Below, piece after piece: positions 1 through 8,083 of a stretch of 64,000 nt of DNA. Below the pieces are notes generated by a model, which was not told where the DNA came from, ran no database searches, and worked only from the letters and a program-made list of their open reading frames with translations. The position numbers were made by a program, and so were the translations under genes. The stretch is taken from contig NZ_LGKP01000022.1 in assembly GCF_001306135.1 (NCBI RefSeq), forward strand, positions 310,001-374,000, read 5' to 3'. Every line of letters begins with the position of its first letter. Position 1 is the first letter of the stretch. The DNA comes from Herpetosiphon geysericola. Its GTDB lineage: Bacteria > Chloroflexota > Chloroflexia > Chloroflexales > Herpetosiphonaceae.

Positions 1-612
1 CGTAAAATGCAACGGGTGTGGCTCATGGCGCAATGCCCCAATCACCAAGCGCTTAACGCCATGGAGTAAATCAAAGGTTGGCTCTGGAATATGGCTCACA
101 TCAGTCATATAGGCCAAATCGCCAATCCGAAAGCCCAAAATTTGCCAGTTGCCATGCTCAATTGGCAAGGGAATAATTGGCACATCGCCAATCTGTAACG
201 CTGAGCCATCGAGTAAGTTCAAGCCCAAGCTAGGGCGAGTTGAAGCAGATTCGCCACTGGCAAAGGCATAATCATATTGGTAGCGAATGCGATCGAGGGT
301 GAATTGGTTGGCATACAGCGGCAAGCTGCGTTGGCTGTGCAAGGTAAATGGTCGTAAATCGTCGATGCCGCCGATATGGTCTTGATGGGGGTGGGTAACC
401 AACACCGCATCAAGTTGTGAGAGACCTTGGCGCAAGCCTTGAATCCGCAAATCAGGGCCAGGATCGATCAAAATCGTTGTGCTTGGGCTTTGAATTAATC
501 CAGCAGTGCGGGTACGCTGGTTGCGCGGCTCATTCGAGGTACACACTGCACAGTCACAGGCCATCATTGGCACGCCCATGGAGCCGCCACAGCCCAAAAT
601 TGTCAATTGCAT
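1..612 (-). CDS. Metallo-beta-lactamase fold hydrolase, PhnP-like (partial)
   Basis: The reading frame opens at an ATG at 612, after an AAGGAG ribosome site, and runs off the left edge, so the C-terminus is missing. It starts MQLTILGCGGSMGVP, followed by a Cys cluster (CDCAVC) like the zinc-binding Cys segment of PhnP. Around residues 78-88 lies the metal-binding motif HPHQDHIGG, and near residue 170 a Met-Thr-Asp-Val-Ser-His stretch supplies further ligands. Enzymes of this type are soluble binuclear metal phosphodiesterases that act on cyclic phosphates or related esters; the substrate here is unknown. It is transcribed away from the gene at 729, with 116 bases between them. The fold is secure, the exact reaction is not. 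Confidence 0.85.
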   Translation of the reverse strand, partial: MQLTILGCGGSMGVPMMACDCAVCTSNEPRNQRTRTAGLIQSPSTTILIDPGPDLRIQGLRQGLSQLDAVLVTHPHQDHIGGIDDLRPFTLHSQRSLPLYANQFTLDRIRYQYDYAFASGESASTRPSLGLNLLDGSALQIGDVPIIPLPIEHGNWQILGFRIGDLAYMTDVSHIPEPTFDLLHGVKRLVIGALRHEPHPLHFT

Positions 613-728
613 CAAACCCACTCCTTGGTAGCCTATTCAAGAAAATCGAGTGCAGCTAGCATTTTAGCATGGCCCAAGCCCTTTTACCGTTACAATGGAG
701 CGAGCTTTGTTGATTGTTGGAGGTTGGA

Positions 729-1493
729 ATGAGTGCAGTTGTTGAGTTAAATCGCGCCGAGCTGGTGACGATTTGTGCGGTGGTTAGTGCCGCCACGATT
801 ATGGGCGTTGAGCCAGCAGCCAATCCGAGTGAGCATGCCCAGCTGGTACAGCACGGCGAAGCCAGTTTGCGCCAACGCAAGCTCGCCCAATCCGATCACG
901 ATGGGATGCTGATGATTGCCCGCGATACCTTGGCGCTGGTCGCAACCTGTGCCTATCCCCAACGCAGCCTGATTCTGCATCATCTGCCAAGCAATGGTGC
1001 GTTGTTGCAGGCTTTTGGCCATAAACACGCCGATTCAGTGGTTTTCCACGAGGTGCTCAATCCCGATGCCCAACGCTTGCAGGCACTTGGCTCGTTGGCG
1101 GATTTGACCAGCCATGTGCTCGATTGGTGTGGCTATGCTGGGGATGCCCAAACGCCGTTGCGCTTTCATATTCAAAGCGCGGTTTTGGCCGCCGTCCGTA
1201 GCCTCATCGAACGCAGCGAAGAGCAAGCAGCCTTGCAAGCCTTGGCTGATTCTGGGGTGAGCGCGCAAGCAGCCAGCGTATTTATTGATATGCTGAGCCA
1301 AAACCACACAACCAGCATTTTCAATGCGGTGGTGTATCAGGGCCAACAGGTGTTGAGCCGCGAATATACGCTGTTACAGGCAGGCGATCAGGCCTTGCTG
1401 ATGACCCAAACCAATATCGAACAGGATCTCTATCAATTGGAAACAACTAGCCGCGAACGCTTGGCCAGTTTGTTGCTTCAATCGTTAGCATAG
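729..1493 (+). CDS. Conserved hypothetical protein upstream of a DNA methyltransferase
   Basis: A 254-residue soluble protein with no signal peptide or membrane segment. I chose the ATG at 729 because GGAGG lies five bases before it; an in-frame TTG at 714 has no such site. The sequence is Ala/Leu/Gln-rich and mostly helical, beginning with a segment ELVTICAVVSAATIMGVEP. The pattern of an N-terminal helix pair followed by a GEASL..RKL segment faintly recalls ESX-associated EspG-like proteins, but I cannot identify a domain. It ends 15 bases before the methyltransferase start, so the two are probably one transcript. The function is unknown. Confidence 0.75.
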   Translation: MSAVVELNRAELVTICAVVSAATIMGVEPAANPSEHAQLVQHGEASLRQRKLAQSDHDGMLMIARDTLALVATCAYPQRSLILHHLPSNGALLQAFGHKHADSVVFHEVLNPDAQRLQALGSLADLTSHVLDWCGYAGDAQTPLRFHIQSAVLAAVRSLIERSEEQAALQALADSGVSAQAASVFIDMLSQNHTTSIFNAVVYQGQQVLSREYTLLQAGDQALLMTQTNIEQDLYQLETTSRERLASLLLQSLA

Positions 1494-1508
1494 TTAGAAG
1501 GACGGGGC

Positions 1509-2357
1509 GTGAATTCGCAGCACTCAAATCAGCTTATTCAGGGCGAAATGCTTGCCGTTATCGCCACAATCGCGCCACAATCGATCGATTTGTTGTATCT
1601 CGACCCGCCGTTTGCTGCTGGTCGGGTGTTTGCTGATAGCGCTGGAGCGTTTGATGATCGTTGGCACGGTGGTTTGAACGAATATTTGACTTGGCTCGAG
1701 CAACGGTTGGTGGCTGCACGTCAGCTTGTAGCTGAGCATGGCTCGTTGTTTTTGCACCTTGATCGACGGGCGGTGCATTATGCTAAAGTGCTGCTTGATC
1801 GGATTTGGGGCTTCGATTGTTTTCGCAATGAAATTATTTGGCATTACACTGGCGGCGGGCGCGCGCGGCGCAGCTTTTCGCATAAGCACGATACGATTCT
1901 TTGGTATAGCAAACATCCCCAACAATGGACATTTAATCTTCAGGCAATGCGCCAACCTTATAAAGCAAGCAGTGGTTTTGCCAAGGCGGGCATTCGCTCG
2001 GCGGCAGGCAAGCACTATTTGCCGCATCCAGATGGCACACCGGTTGATGACGTCTGGGATATTCCAATGCTCAACCCGATGGCTGCCGAGCGTTTGGGCT
2101 ACCCTACCCAAAAGCCTGAACGCTTGTTGGAGCGGATTATCCTGGCTGCAAGCAATTCAGACGATCTGGTTGCCGATTTGTGTTGTGGCTCTGGTACGAC
2201 GGCGGCGGTGGCGCAACGCTTAGGTCGGCGCTGGATTGCTGCTGATCAATCGGCTGATGCCTTGGCCTTGGTGCGCACTCGGTTGCGCCAGCAGGCCGCC
2301 GAATGGCACGAGCACGTTATCCAGCCTCAGCCAGATTGGCTTGCCGCCAAGCACTAA
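1509..2357 (+). CDS. Beta-class site-specific DNA methyltransferase (N4-cytosine/N6-adenine)
   Basis: A 282-residue AdoMet-dependent DNA amino-methyltransferase. The catalytic motif DPPF is at residues 32-35 and the AdoMet-binding motif DLCCGSGTT is near residues 222-230. This order (motif IV first, target recognition region in the middle, motif I last) defines the beta class of the N6_N4_Mtase family. The start is GTG at 1509 preceded by AAGGACGG. No restriction endonuclease gene lies beside it, so it may be an orphan methylase with an epigenetic or housekeeping role. Its last 41 bases overlap the end of the convergent HD-GYP gene. The recognition sequence cannot be read from the protein. 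Confidence 0.9.
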   Translation: MNSQHSNQLIQGEMLAVIATIAPQSIDLLYLDPPFAAGRVFADSAGAFDDRWHGGLNEYLTWLEQRLVAARQLVAEHGSLFLHLDRRAVHYAKVLLDRIWGFDCFRNEIIWHYTGGGRARRSFSHKHDTILWYSKHPQQWTFNLQAMRQPYKASSGFAKAGIRSAAGKHYLPHPDGTPVDDVWDIPMLNPMAAERLGYPTQKPERLLERIILAASNSDDLVADLCCGSGTTAAVAQRLGRRWIAADQSADALALVRTRLRQQAAEWHEHVIQPQPDWLAAKH

Positions 2358-2949
2358 GCGCCGTCGCCGCCACTGTTGAATCCCAATCTTGGCCAATTGT
2401 TTGATCGATCAAACCTTGTAGGGTATTGTCAAGGCTGTTTGGTTGTGCCCGCAGATGGTCGAGCGCATTCGCCAAGGCAATAATTTGCGCGCTGCTGGTT
2501 GGATATTTGCTGCCACGTGGAAAGCCAGTGCCATCAAGCCGTTCGTGATGCTCAGCTACTAACGGAATCAGGCTGTGCAAGCTTGGATATGCTTGCAAAA
2601 TTGCGATGCCTTCGTTGACATGTTGCTGATAGAGCGCAACTTCCCAATGCGGGCTGCCAAGCGCTGGGCGAACCACCATGCTGCGCGGGAGGCGGGTTTT
2701 GCCACAATCGTGCAAAAGCGCTGCCAGCCAAAGCTGCTGCTGTTCGTATTGTGGTAGGCCCAGCGTTTGGCTCATATGCCATGCCATATGGCTAACCCGT
2801 AGCGAATGTTGATAAAGTTGGTACGAATGCTGCGCGATCGAATTTGCGATTAAGTGGGCGGGGTAGGGCAAAGCTGATAGATTTGGCATCAAGGCTGCAA
2901 GCTCACGCGGAATGGAATGCCAAAGGTCTGGAAAAGCTGTTGTATCCAT
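2317..2949 (-). CDS. HD-GYP-type metal-dependent phosphohydrolase (variant)
   Basis: A 210-residue protein started at the ATG at 2949, which follows AAGGAG; an upstream in-frame start at 3009 has no ribosome site and would extend into the neighbouring gene. The HD dyad is at about residues 80-81 (HDCGKTRLP) and the second half has HHERLDGTGFP at about 134-144. HD-GYP enzymes hydrolyse cyclic di-GMP or related nucleotides; here the GYP triplet reads GFP. There is no receiver or sensor domain, so it is a stand-alone enzyme. Its 3-prime end overlaps the methyltransferase gene tail to tail. Confidence 0.8.
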   Translation of the reverse strand: MDTTAFPDLWHSIPRELAALMPNLSALPYPAHLIANSIAQHSYQLYQHSLRVSHMAWHMSQTLGLPQYEQQQLWLAALLHDCGKTRLPRSMVVRPALGSPHWEVALYQQHVNEGIAILQAYPSLHSLIPLVAEHHERLDGTGFPRGSKYPTSSAQIIALANALDHLRAQPNSLDNTLQGLIDQTIGQDWDSTVAATALSAWRQANLAEAG

Positions 2950-2968
2950 ACCGCGTTCTCCTTCTCGG

Positions 2969-3349
2969 CTAAAGCCTGCCAGATTCAATATTGCCCCATT
3001 GCCAGGCAACGTTCAATGGAGCGGTTTGCAATTGTTGGGTGACGGTGATGGTTTCGATATCGCCCCATTGCCAAGCGGTGTTAAGTGGTTGTGTTTGCAA
3101 TTGCTGAGTGACGGTGATGGTTTCAATATCGCCCCATTGCCAAGCAGTGTTGCGTGGTTGTGTTTGCAGTTGTTGGGTGACGGTGATGGTTTCAATATCG
3201 CCCCATTGCCAAGCGGTGGGAGCTGCTGGTGTATCAAATTGAAGCGTTTGGCTGCTTGTGAGGGCAGTGTAAACAAAACTGACCAAAATCAGGCCGAAGG
3301 TTGCGAAGGCGAGTAAGATGCGGCGGCTAATTGCTGATGAGTTGTTCAC
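2969..3349 (-). CDS. Small exported protein built of 23-residue repeats
   Basis: I place the start at a GTG at 3349, six bases after a perfect AGGAGG; the longer upstream frame has no such site. The 126-residue product has a positively charged N-terminus, one hydrophobic segment (about residues 9-31) and then three full and one partial copy of a 23-residue unit (AWQWGDIETITVTQQLQTQP core). Each copy is encoded by 69 bases of DNA, and the frame stops inside the fourth. The repeats are rich in Trp, Thr and Gln, consistent with an extracellular beta structure, but I recognise no family. It lies 19 bases upstream of the HD-GYP gene on the same strand, possibly co-transcribed. Confidence 0.65.
   Translation of the reverse strand: MNNSSAISRRILLAFATFGLILVSFVYTALTSSQTLQFDTPAAPTAWQWGDIETITVTQQLQTQPRNTAWQWGDIETITVTQQLQTQPLNTAWQWGDIETITVTQQLQTAPLNVAWQWGNIESGRL
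2985..3230. repeat. 69-bp tandem repeat inside the small exported protein gene
   Basis: The string cgccccattgccaag recurs at exact 69-base intervals (anchor bases at 2992, 3061, 3130 and 3199). Copies differ at only a few bases, which suggests recent duplication or homogenisation. Because 69 is divisible by three, gain or loss of a copy keeps the reading frame and would change protein length only. Confidence 0.9.
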
Positions 3350-3493
3350 TGAGAGCCTCCTAAGCTGTATCAATTTGGGTATGGACACAGCTTCGTTTTC
3401 TCGGTGCGACAACCCTGTGAAAGGCCTGCGACACGCATGCGACAATTATTTTGGGTATATTTAATTGATAGGTTTTTGAAAAAGGCTAAAAAT

Positions 3494-3537
3494 TAAAAAA
3501 ATCAGCCATGGCGTTACGAATGACGCTCATGACTGAT
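3494..3537 (-). terminator. Intrinsic terminator downstream of the MFS gene
   Basis: On the minus strand an ATCAG...CTGAT hairpin with a stem of about 14 pairs (arms 3501-3514 and 3523-3537, one or two mismatches) is followed by seven Ts. It lies 25 bases after the stop codon of the MFS transporter gene. Confidence 0.75.
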
Positions 3538-3561
3538 CGATTTAAGCCGATTAATCTTAAT

Positions 3562-4770
3562 TTATTGCTTAGTTCGCTGCCTCCGGCGTAATAACACCAG
3601 CATTGGCCATAAACAGCAGCTTGCGGCCACAAACGCTGCGGGGAGGCCCATGCGACTGGCGATTAAGCCAATGATTGGGCCTCCCAAAATCTGGCCAAAA
3701 GCATCTGCTTGGCTATTCATCGAGATAATTGTCGCGCGACTGCGCCCTTCAATCAGCCGATTGAGCCACGCACCATACAAGGGTTGAATGCTTTGGCGTA
3801 ACATTCGAATTAACATAATCCAAAATAAGGCTATAGCAAATTGTTGGGCGAATGCTAAGCCAAGTAAGCCCGCTGCCAACAAGCCATATTGCCAGCGTAA
3901 TAGCCAAATACTGCGCTCGGTGGTGTTGCTGGCTAAGCGTTTAATCACGCTAACTGCCGCCAAACTAGCTAAGGTTCCCAAGGCGGCGATTGCCCCAAAC
4001 CAAGTAACTGGCTGGAGATTAAGCCACGTTGGTAGGCCAATATTGTTGAGCAAATGGGCTTCCCACAGCCGATCATAGCCCTCGGATGCAGCGCCAGCAA
4101 TTGCACTCATTAGCAATAAACTCGTCAGCACTGGCTGCCCGCGTACTGCTTGCCACCCATGACGAAGGGTGGCTCCAAAGCGGCCCCAACTTTGGCGCTC
4201 AGTTGCAGGCGCGGGGGCAAACCCAGTTTCGGGCATCAACCAGCGCATGGTGATCGCTAAACCAACCAAGGCGATGCCACCACTAACGATCGGCCAACCC
4301 AAGCCAATATTTGCTAACGCCACCCCCAGCCCAATGCCAAGTAAGCTGGCGATGCTGTTGAGCTGAGCAGCCTTGAGAAATAACGGCTCGACTGCTTCAA
4401 CCCCGAGTTCATCGGTGATCCAAGCTTCGGTTGCGCCGCTCATCAGGGTATAGCCCAAGGCCCATACAACTTGAGCCAACAAACTACCAACGAAACTACC
4501 CAGCCAAACCTCGCTGAGCGCTCCCAAGCCCAAAAAGGCTACTCCCAATACGACCGACAAACGCCGACTATAGACATCGGCAATTACGCCCGTGGGAATT
4601 TCGAGGGTGAAGGCGGCAGCCTCAAGCATTGTGCCAACTAAAACCAGTTGTAATGGATCAAGCCCAAGCACTTGAATCCGATACAGCATCGAGGCAGTAA
4701 AAATACAACTTAAGAGCAGCCGAGTACCAAACGATAAACCCAAATAGCTAAAACGCGCTTGCGGTTGCAC
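3562..4770 (-). CDS. Major facilitator superfamily transporter
   Basis: An integral membrane protein of about 402 residues with roughly twelve hydrophobic segments and the MFS loop signature between helices 2 and 3 (GVIADVYSRRLSV). The start is taken as the GTG at 4770, six bases after AGGAG; the TTG at 4776 abuts the ribosome site and is unlikely. MFS pumps of this kind export drugs or small solutes using the proton gradient; the substrate is not readable. A possible 18-residue leader peptide lies in the 5-prime region (4856-4912), which is a known way to control resistance pumps. It is divergent from htpG. Confidence 0.9.
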   Translation of the reverse strand: MQPQARFSYLGLSFGTRLLLSCIFTASMLYRIQVLGLDPLQLVLVGTMLEAAAFTLEIPTGVIADVYSRRLSVVLGVAFLGLGALSEVWLGSFVGSLLAQVVWALGYTLMSGATEAWITDELGVEAVEPLFLKAAQLNSIASLLGIGLGVALANIGLGWPIVSGGIALVGLAITMRWLMPETGFAPAPATERQSWGRFGATLRHGWQAVRGQPVLTSLLLMSAIAGAASEGYDRLWEAHLLNNIGLPTWLNLQPVTWFGAIAALGTLASLAAVSVIKRLASNTTERSIWLLRWQYGLLAAGLLGLAFAQQFAIALFWIMLIRMLRQSIQPLYGAWLNRLIEGRSRATIISMNSQADAFGQILGGPIIGLIASRMGLPAAFVAASCCLWPMLVLLRRRQRTKQ

Positions 4771-4855
4771 ATGCAACTCCTGCTAGAAAGATTCAGTCCA
4801 GCTAGCTGAGCCGCAGCGCGATGAGTCCCATTGACCATTGATTGACCTTTCGGGG

Positions 4856-4912
4856 CTATCCTTGCTGTTGCTCAACCCGAACAATACCAGCAGTCGTTAA
4901 TAGTGTTTGCAT
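4856..4912 (-). CDS. Possible 18-residue leader peptide of the MFS transporter
   Basis: An ATG at 4912 follows GGAGG by about six bases and opens a frame of 18 codons (MQTLLTTAGIVRVEQQQG) ending in TAG at 4856, about 85 bases before the MFS start. A short frame with a good ribosome site just before an exporter gene resembles leader peptides that control antibiotic pumps by ribosome stalling. This is suggestive only; no competing hairpin that masks the MFS ribosome site is obvious. Confidence 0.35.
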   Translation of the reverse strand: MQTLLTTAGIVRVEQQQG

Positions 4913-5014
4913 GAATTGCCTCCAAATCAAAACGGTAGCTGGTTTATACCAAGTTTTGGCGGGCTTAGCCTCCGCCTAAGGACGCATCTCCAACACAATG
5001 CTAACGTAGAAGCC

Positions 5015-5044
5015 TTCTCGGCGAGGGCTTGGCTATGCTACAAT
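5015..5044 (+). promoter_or_regulatory. Likely htpG promoter (extended minus-10)
   Basis: TGCTACAAT at 5036-5044 is an extended minus-10 element. The minus-35 region is poor (TTCTCG at 5015-5020, 18-base spacer), as expected when the TG extension compensates. It lies 53 bases before the htpG start codon. Confidence 0.45.
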
Positions 5045-5096
5045 CGGCCTAGCAGTTAAATTTTGATTTAGAAGTTTGCATAAGGAGTAGCGACCT

Positions 5097-6971
5097 ATGG
5101 CTGAGCAACACGACGTTGCCAACGAGCGCGAACAGTTTCAATTTCAAGCTGAAATCCAACAAGTTTTACATATTTTAATTCACTCGCTGTATACCCACCG
5201 CGAGATTTTTGTGCGTGAATTAATTTCGAATGCCTCCGATGCCTTGAATCGGGTGCAATTCGAGATGCTCACCAACCAAGATGTGCGTGATCCTGAGCTG
5301 GAATTGGCGATCACCTTGGAAGCCGATAAAGATGCGCGGATCATTCGGATCAGCGATACTGGCATCGGCATGACCCGCGATGATATGATCAAGAATTTGG
5401 GGACTGTGGCCCAATCTGGCGCGAAAGCCTTTTTGCAAAAGCTTGGCGAAGCCAACCCAACCAATAGCAGCGAAATTATTGGCCAATTTGGCGTAGGCTT
5501 CTACTCGGTGTTTATGGCTGCCGATGAAGTGCGAGTGACTTCGTTGTCGCACCAGCCCGATGCAACTGCATGGCGCTGGACTTCGCGCGGCGAAGCAACC
5601 TACACCTTGGAAGCAGCAGAACGCAGCGAACGCGGCACCACAATCGAAATTGTGCTCAAAGAAGATGCAGAAGAATACGCCGAACGCTGGAAGCTTGAAC
5701 AAATTGTGCGCCAACACTCGAATTTCGTGGCCTTCCCAATCTACTCAGCTGAGGGCGACGAAAAGAAGGTGCTCAACCAACGCACAGCATTATGGCGCAA
5801 GCAACCACGCGAAGTCACCCAAGAAGAATATAATGATTTCTATCGCCAAACCACGATGGATTTCAGCGAACCACTGAGCACAGTCCATATCAGCACCGAT
5901 GCGCCAGTCGATTTGCATGCAATTTTGTTCTTGCCCGCCAAACGCGAGCAAGGCATGATGCGCCAAATTCCTGATCCAGGCTTGAAGCTCTACTCGCGCA
6001 AGGTGCTCATCCAAGATCGCAACGAAGAATTATTGCCCAAACATCTGCGCTTTGTCCAAGGTGTGGTCGATTCAGAAGATCTGCCGTTGAATGTCTCGCG
6101 TGAAACGGTCCAAAGCAGCGGGACGTTGCGCCAAATTGCCAAAATTATCACCAACAAAATCACCAAAGAAATTGAAACCTTGGCCGATAACGATGCCGAA
6201 AAATTTGCTGAGTTCTGGCGTGAATTCGGGCCATATTTCAAAGAAGGCTTGGTCACTGATCCTGGCACGCGCAGCCAAATTGAGCCACTGTTGCGCTTCC
6301 ACTCGACCAACAGCGAGGGCTTGACCAAGCTCAGCGAGTATGTCGAGCGCATGAAGGAAGGCCAAGAAGATATTTATTATGTGATTGCCGACAACGTGGA
6401 AACCGCCCGCCGTTCGCCACACCTTGATTATTTCAACGAACGCGGCTACGAAGTGCTGTTGATGCATGAGCCAATCGATAGCTTTGTTATCTCAAGCTTG
6501 CGCGATTTCCAAGGCAAAAAGCTGCGCTCAGTTGATGATGCCGATATTGCTGGCGACGATGTTGAGTTGGAGGGCTCGCTCTCAGCAGCCACCATCGGCC
6601 AGCTTGGCGACCGAATCAAAGAATTGTTGGGTGAGCAAATTAGCGAGGTGCGCGGCTCGAAGTTGTTGCGCAGCAACCCTGTACGTTTGGCCGCCCCCAG
6701 CGACGATTTTGGCCGCGATATGGATCGGATTCGGCGCATGATGGGCCAAGAATATAGCGTGCCAAGCAGAATTCTTGAACTCAACCCACGCCACGCGATT
6801 GTTCACAACTTGGCTGCCCTGCTCGACGAGCCAGATCAAGCAGAGTTGTTCAAGGTTGCGGTCGAGCAATTGTATGGCACGGCCTTGTTGGGCGAAGGCT
6901 TGCACCCCAATCCCAGCGAGTTGATCAGCGGCGTCCATGCCTTGATCGCTGCCGCCACTAAAAAGCAATGA
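5097..6971 (+). CDS. htpG: Molecular chaperone HtpG (Hsp90)
   Basis: A 624-residue cytosolic Hsp90 homologue, the usual length for bacterial HtpG. The GHKL ATPase domain covers about residues 1-220 with ELISNASDAL at 41-50, the nucleotide-binding segment ISDTGIGMT at about 85-93 and GQFGVGFYSVF at 129-139. The middle client-binding domain (about 235-500) contains the conserved stretch DLPLNVSRETVQ, and the C-terminal dimerisation domain follows. It folds and remodels client proteins in an ATP-driven clamp cycle. The start has AAGGAG upstream. It stands alone as a transcription unit, without dnaK or groEL genes nearby. Confidence 0.98.
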   Translation: MAEQHDVANEREQFQFQAEIQQVLHILIHSLYTHREIFVRELISNASDALNRVQFEMLTNQDVRDPELELAITLEADKDARIIRISDTGIGMTRDDMIKNLGTVAQSGAKAFLQKLGEANPTNSSEIIGQFGVGFYSVFMAADEVRVTSLSHQPDATAWRWTSRGEATYTLEAAERSERGTTIEIVLKEDAEEYAERWKLEQIVRQHSNFVAFPIYSAEGDEKKVLNQRTALWRKQPREVTQEEYNDFYRQTTMDFSEPLSTVHISTDAPVDLHAILFLPAKREQGMMRQIPDPGLKLYSRKVLIQDRNEELLPKHLRFVQGVVDSEDLPLNVSRETVQSSGTLRQIAKIITNKITKEIETLADNDAEKFAEFWREFGPYFKEGLVTDPGTRSQIEPLLRFHSTNSEGLTKLSEYVERMKEGQEDIYYVIADNVETARRSPHLDYFNERGYEVLLMHEPIDSFVISSLRDFQGKKLRSVDDADIAGDDVELEGSLSAATIGQLGDRIKELLGEQISEVRGSKLLRSNPVRLAAPSDDFGRDMDRIRRMMGQEYSVPSRILELNPRHAIVHNLAALLDEPDQAELFKVAVEQLYGTALLGEGLHPNPSELISGVHALIAAATKKQ

Positions 6972-7068
6972 CATTGTTGGTCGCGCTTCGTTTTAGCTAA
7001 AATTGCACAGCCATCGATCGCATCATTAGCATTCGATTGTTGATGCGATGGTTATGCAAGCGGTGGAA

Positions 7069-7138
7069 TTTAGGCGGTGCAGGGGGATTAAAGCCCCTGC
7101 GTTCCCCGCCTTGAGGCGGGGCGGAGGGGTGGTGATCA
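7069..7138 (+). repeat. Dispersed double-hairpin element, copy 1
   Basis: About 70 bases with two adjacent hairpins: GCAGGGG/CCCCTGC, then CCCCGCC-ttga-GGCGGGG, ending in the conserved tail GGAGGGGTGGTGATC. The same arrangement recurs at about 10369, 18299 and, inverted, 42563. It resembles REP/MITE-type intergenic repeats. Confidence 0.85.
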
Positions 7139-7172
7139 CCCTTGTATCGAAAACGTAGAAATGAAGTTCTTT

Positions 7173-7202
7173 GCCCATAACGCTTAAGTTATGGGCTTTT
7201 TT
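7173..7202 (+). terminator. Intrinsic terminator downstream of htpG
   Basis: A perfect nine-pair stem GCCCATAAC/GTTATGGGC (7173-7181, 7188-7196) with a six-base loop is followed by six Ts. Confidence 0.85.
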
Positions 7203-7288
7203 ACTCCTTAAAATCCTAACCTGCGAATGATTACGTCCCAACTACTTCAGCCTATGCTAGGCAACGTTGAACTATTATGAGGTGCACG

Positions 7289-7829
7289 ATGAGTGATGAG
7301 TTTGTAGCCTTTCCCAAAATTGCCCGCCTAGCGCGCCAAGTTATTGTGACCGAGAAAATTGATGGCACCAACACCTGTATTTTGATCAACCAACAGGGCG
7401 AGATTCGGGCTGGCAGCAGGAGCCGCTGGATAACCGTTGATGATGATAAATAACTATGGCTTTGCCGCGTGGGTTGCTGCCAACCACACTGTGCTGCTTG
7501 AACTGGGCGTTGGTACGCACCATGGCGAATGGTTTGGCCATAGTGTTGGCAAGCGCCAATATGGGTTGAACGAACGGCGCTTTGCCTTGTTTAATACTTC
7601 GCGCTGGAACGCCGAGAATCGACCTGCTTGCTGCGAGGTTGTGCCGGTGCTCTACGATGGTTTGTTTGATACTACTGCCATCGAGGCATGCCTAGAAGAT
7701 TTGCGCGTCAATGGCAGCCGCATGGTTCCTGGCTTTATGCAGCCCGAAGGCGTGATTATCTATCACACTGCTGCCAACAGCTTTTTCAAGAAAACCATGC
7801 CCAACGATGGAGCTAAAGGCAACATTTAA
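7289..7829 (+). pseudogene. RNA ligase family protein, frameshifted
   Basis: From the ATG at 7289 (GAGG before it) the frame encodes a nucleotidyltransferase with the ligase motif EKIDGTN, whose Lys would be adenylated. The frame stops at 7451-7453. The rest of the protein continues in the next frame from about 7449: NNYGFAAWV, the motif ELGVGTHHGEWFG, PEGVIIYH and FFKKT, which match ligase motifs III, IV and V. Removing one A from the AAA at 7448-7450 restores one protein of about 180 residues. It is therefore an RNA_ligase-family gene (RNA end joining or repair) that is inactivated, programmed to shift, or carries a sequencing error. Confidence 0.8.
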
Positions 7830-7856
7830 CCAATAAACATCGATCTTAATCAAACA

Positions 7857-7887
7857 GGCGCGCGATCAAGCTTGATCGCGCGCCTTT
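7857..7887 (+). terminator. Long perfect-palindrome terminator
   Basis: GGCGCGCGATCAAG at 7857-7870 is followed directly by its reverse complement at 7871-7884 and then TTTAT. A 14-pair perfect stem this GC-rich should be a strong terminator after the RNA-ligase pseudogene. Confidence 0.8.
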
Positions 7888-7924
7888 ATACAGTCAAATT
7901 CTAAAGAAATACTTAAGATTTTAA

Positions 7925-7952
7925 TTGACTCTTTACAAATTTATACTATTAT
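7925..7952 (+). promoter_or_regulatory. Likely promoter of the mannanase gene
   Basis: TTGACT at 7925-7930 and TATTAT at 7947-7952 with a 16-base spacer, in an AT-rich stretch right after the terminator. The leader to the start codon at 8084 is about 125 bases. Confidence 0.55.
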
Positions 7953-8083
7953 CGCTGCTGGGAATGTTCCTGCATTCGCTCTGACTCTTGGCCATTCGCA
8001 GGTGTAGCCATCGCATCCTAGCCTCGTTCTATCCACGATTAATACCCAATGCTGAGTGTCCTCAATCAAAGGAGATTGTCGCT

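Larger units (their letters stand above)
4777..5096. other. Intergenic region between the MFS gene and htpG
   Basis: A 320-base divergent region. On the minus strand it holds a possible leader ORF (4856-4912) with GGAGG before it. On the plus strand an extended minus-10 element TGCTACAAT lies at 5036-5044, upstream of htpG. No match to a heat-shock CIRCE inverted repeat is visible. Confidence 0.6.
6972..7288. other. Intergenic region after htpG: hairpins, dispersed element, terminator
   Basis: The 317 bases contain an ATCGCATCA/TGATGCGAT hairpin at about 7022-7053, copy 1 of the dispersed double-hairpin element (7069-7138) and an intrinsic terminator (7173-7202). No credible gene is present; frames crossing it are shadows. 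Confidence 0.7.

Noticed and set aside
2985-3230. The 69-base tandem repeat as a CRISPR array
   Set aside because: The whole unit repeats with no variable spacers and it lies inside a coding frame.
2912-3316. A plus-strand frame with repeats opposite the 23-residue repeat gene
   Set aside because: A 69-base repeat keeps several frames open. The minus-strand frame has AGGAGG, a signal-like helix and plausible codon use; the plus frame has none of these.
7437-7829. An independent 130-residue protein
   Set aside because: Its start has no ribosome site and it continues the ligase motifs of the frame before it, so it is the second half of a broken gene.
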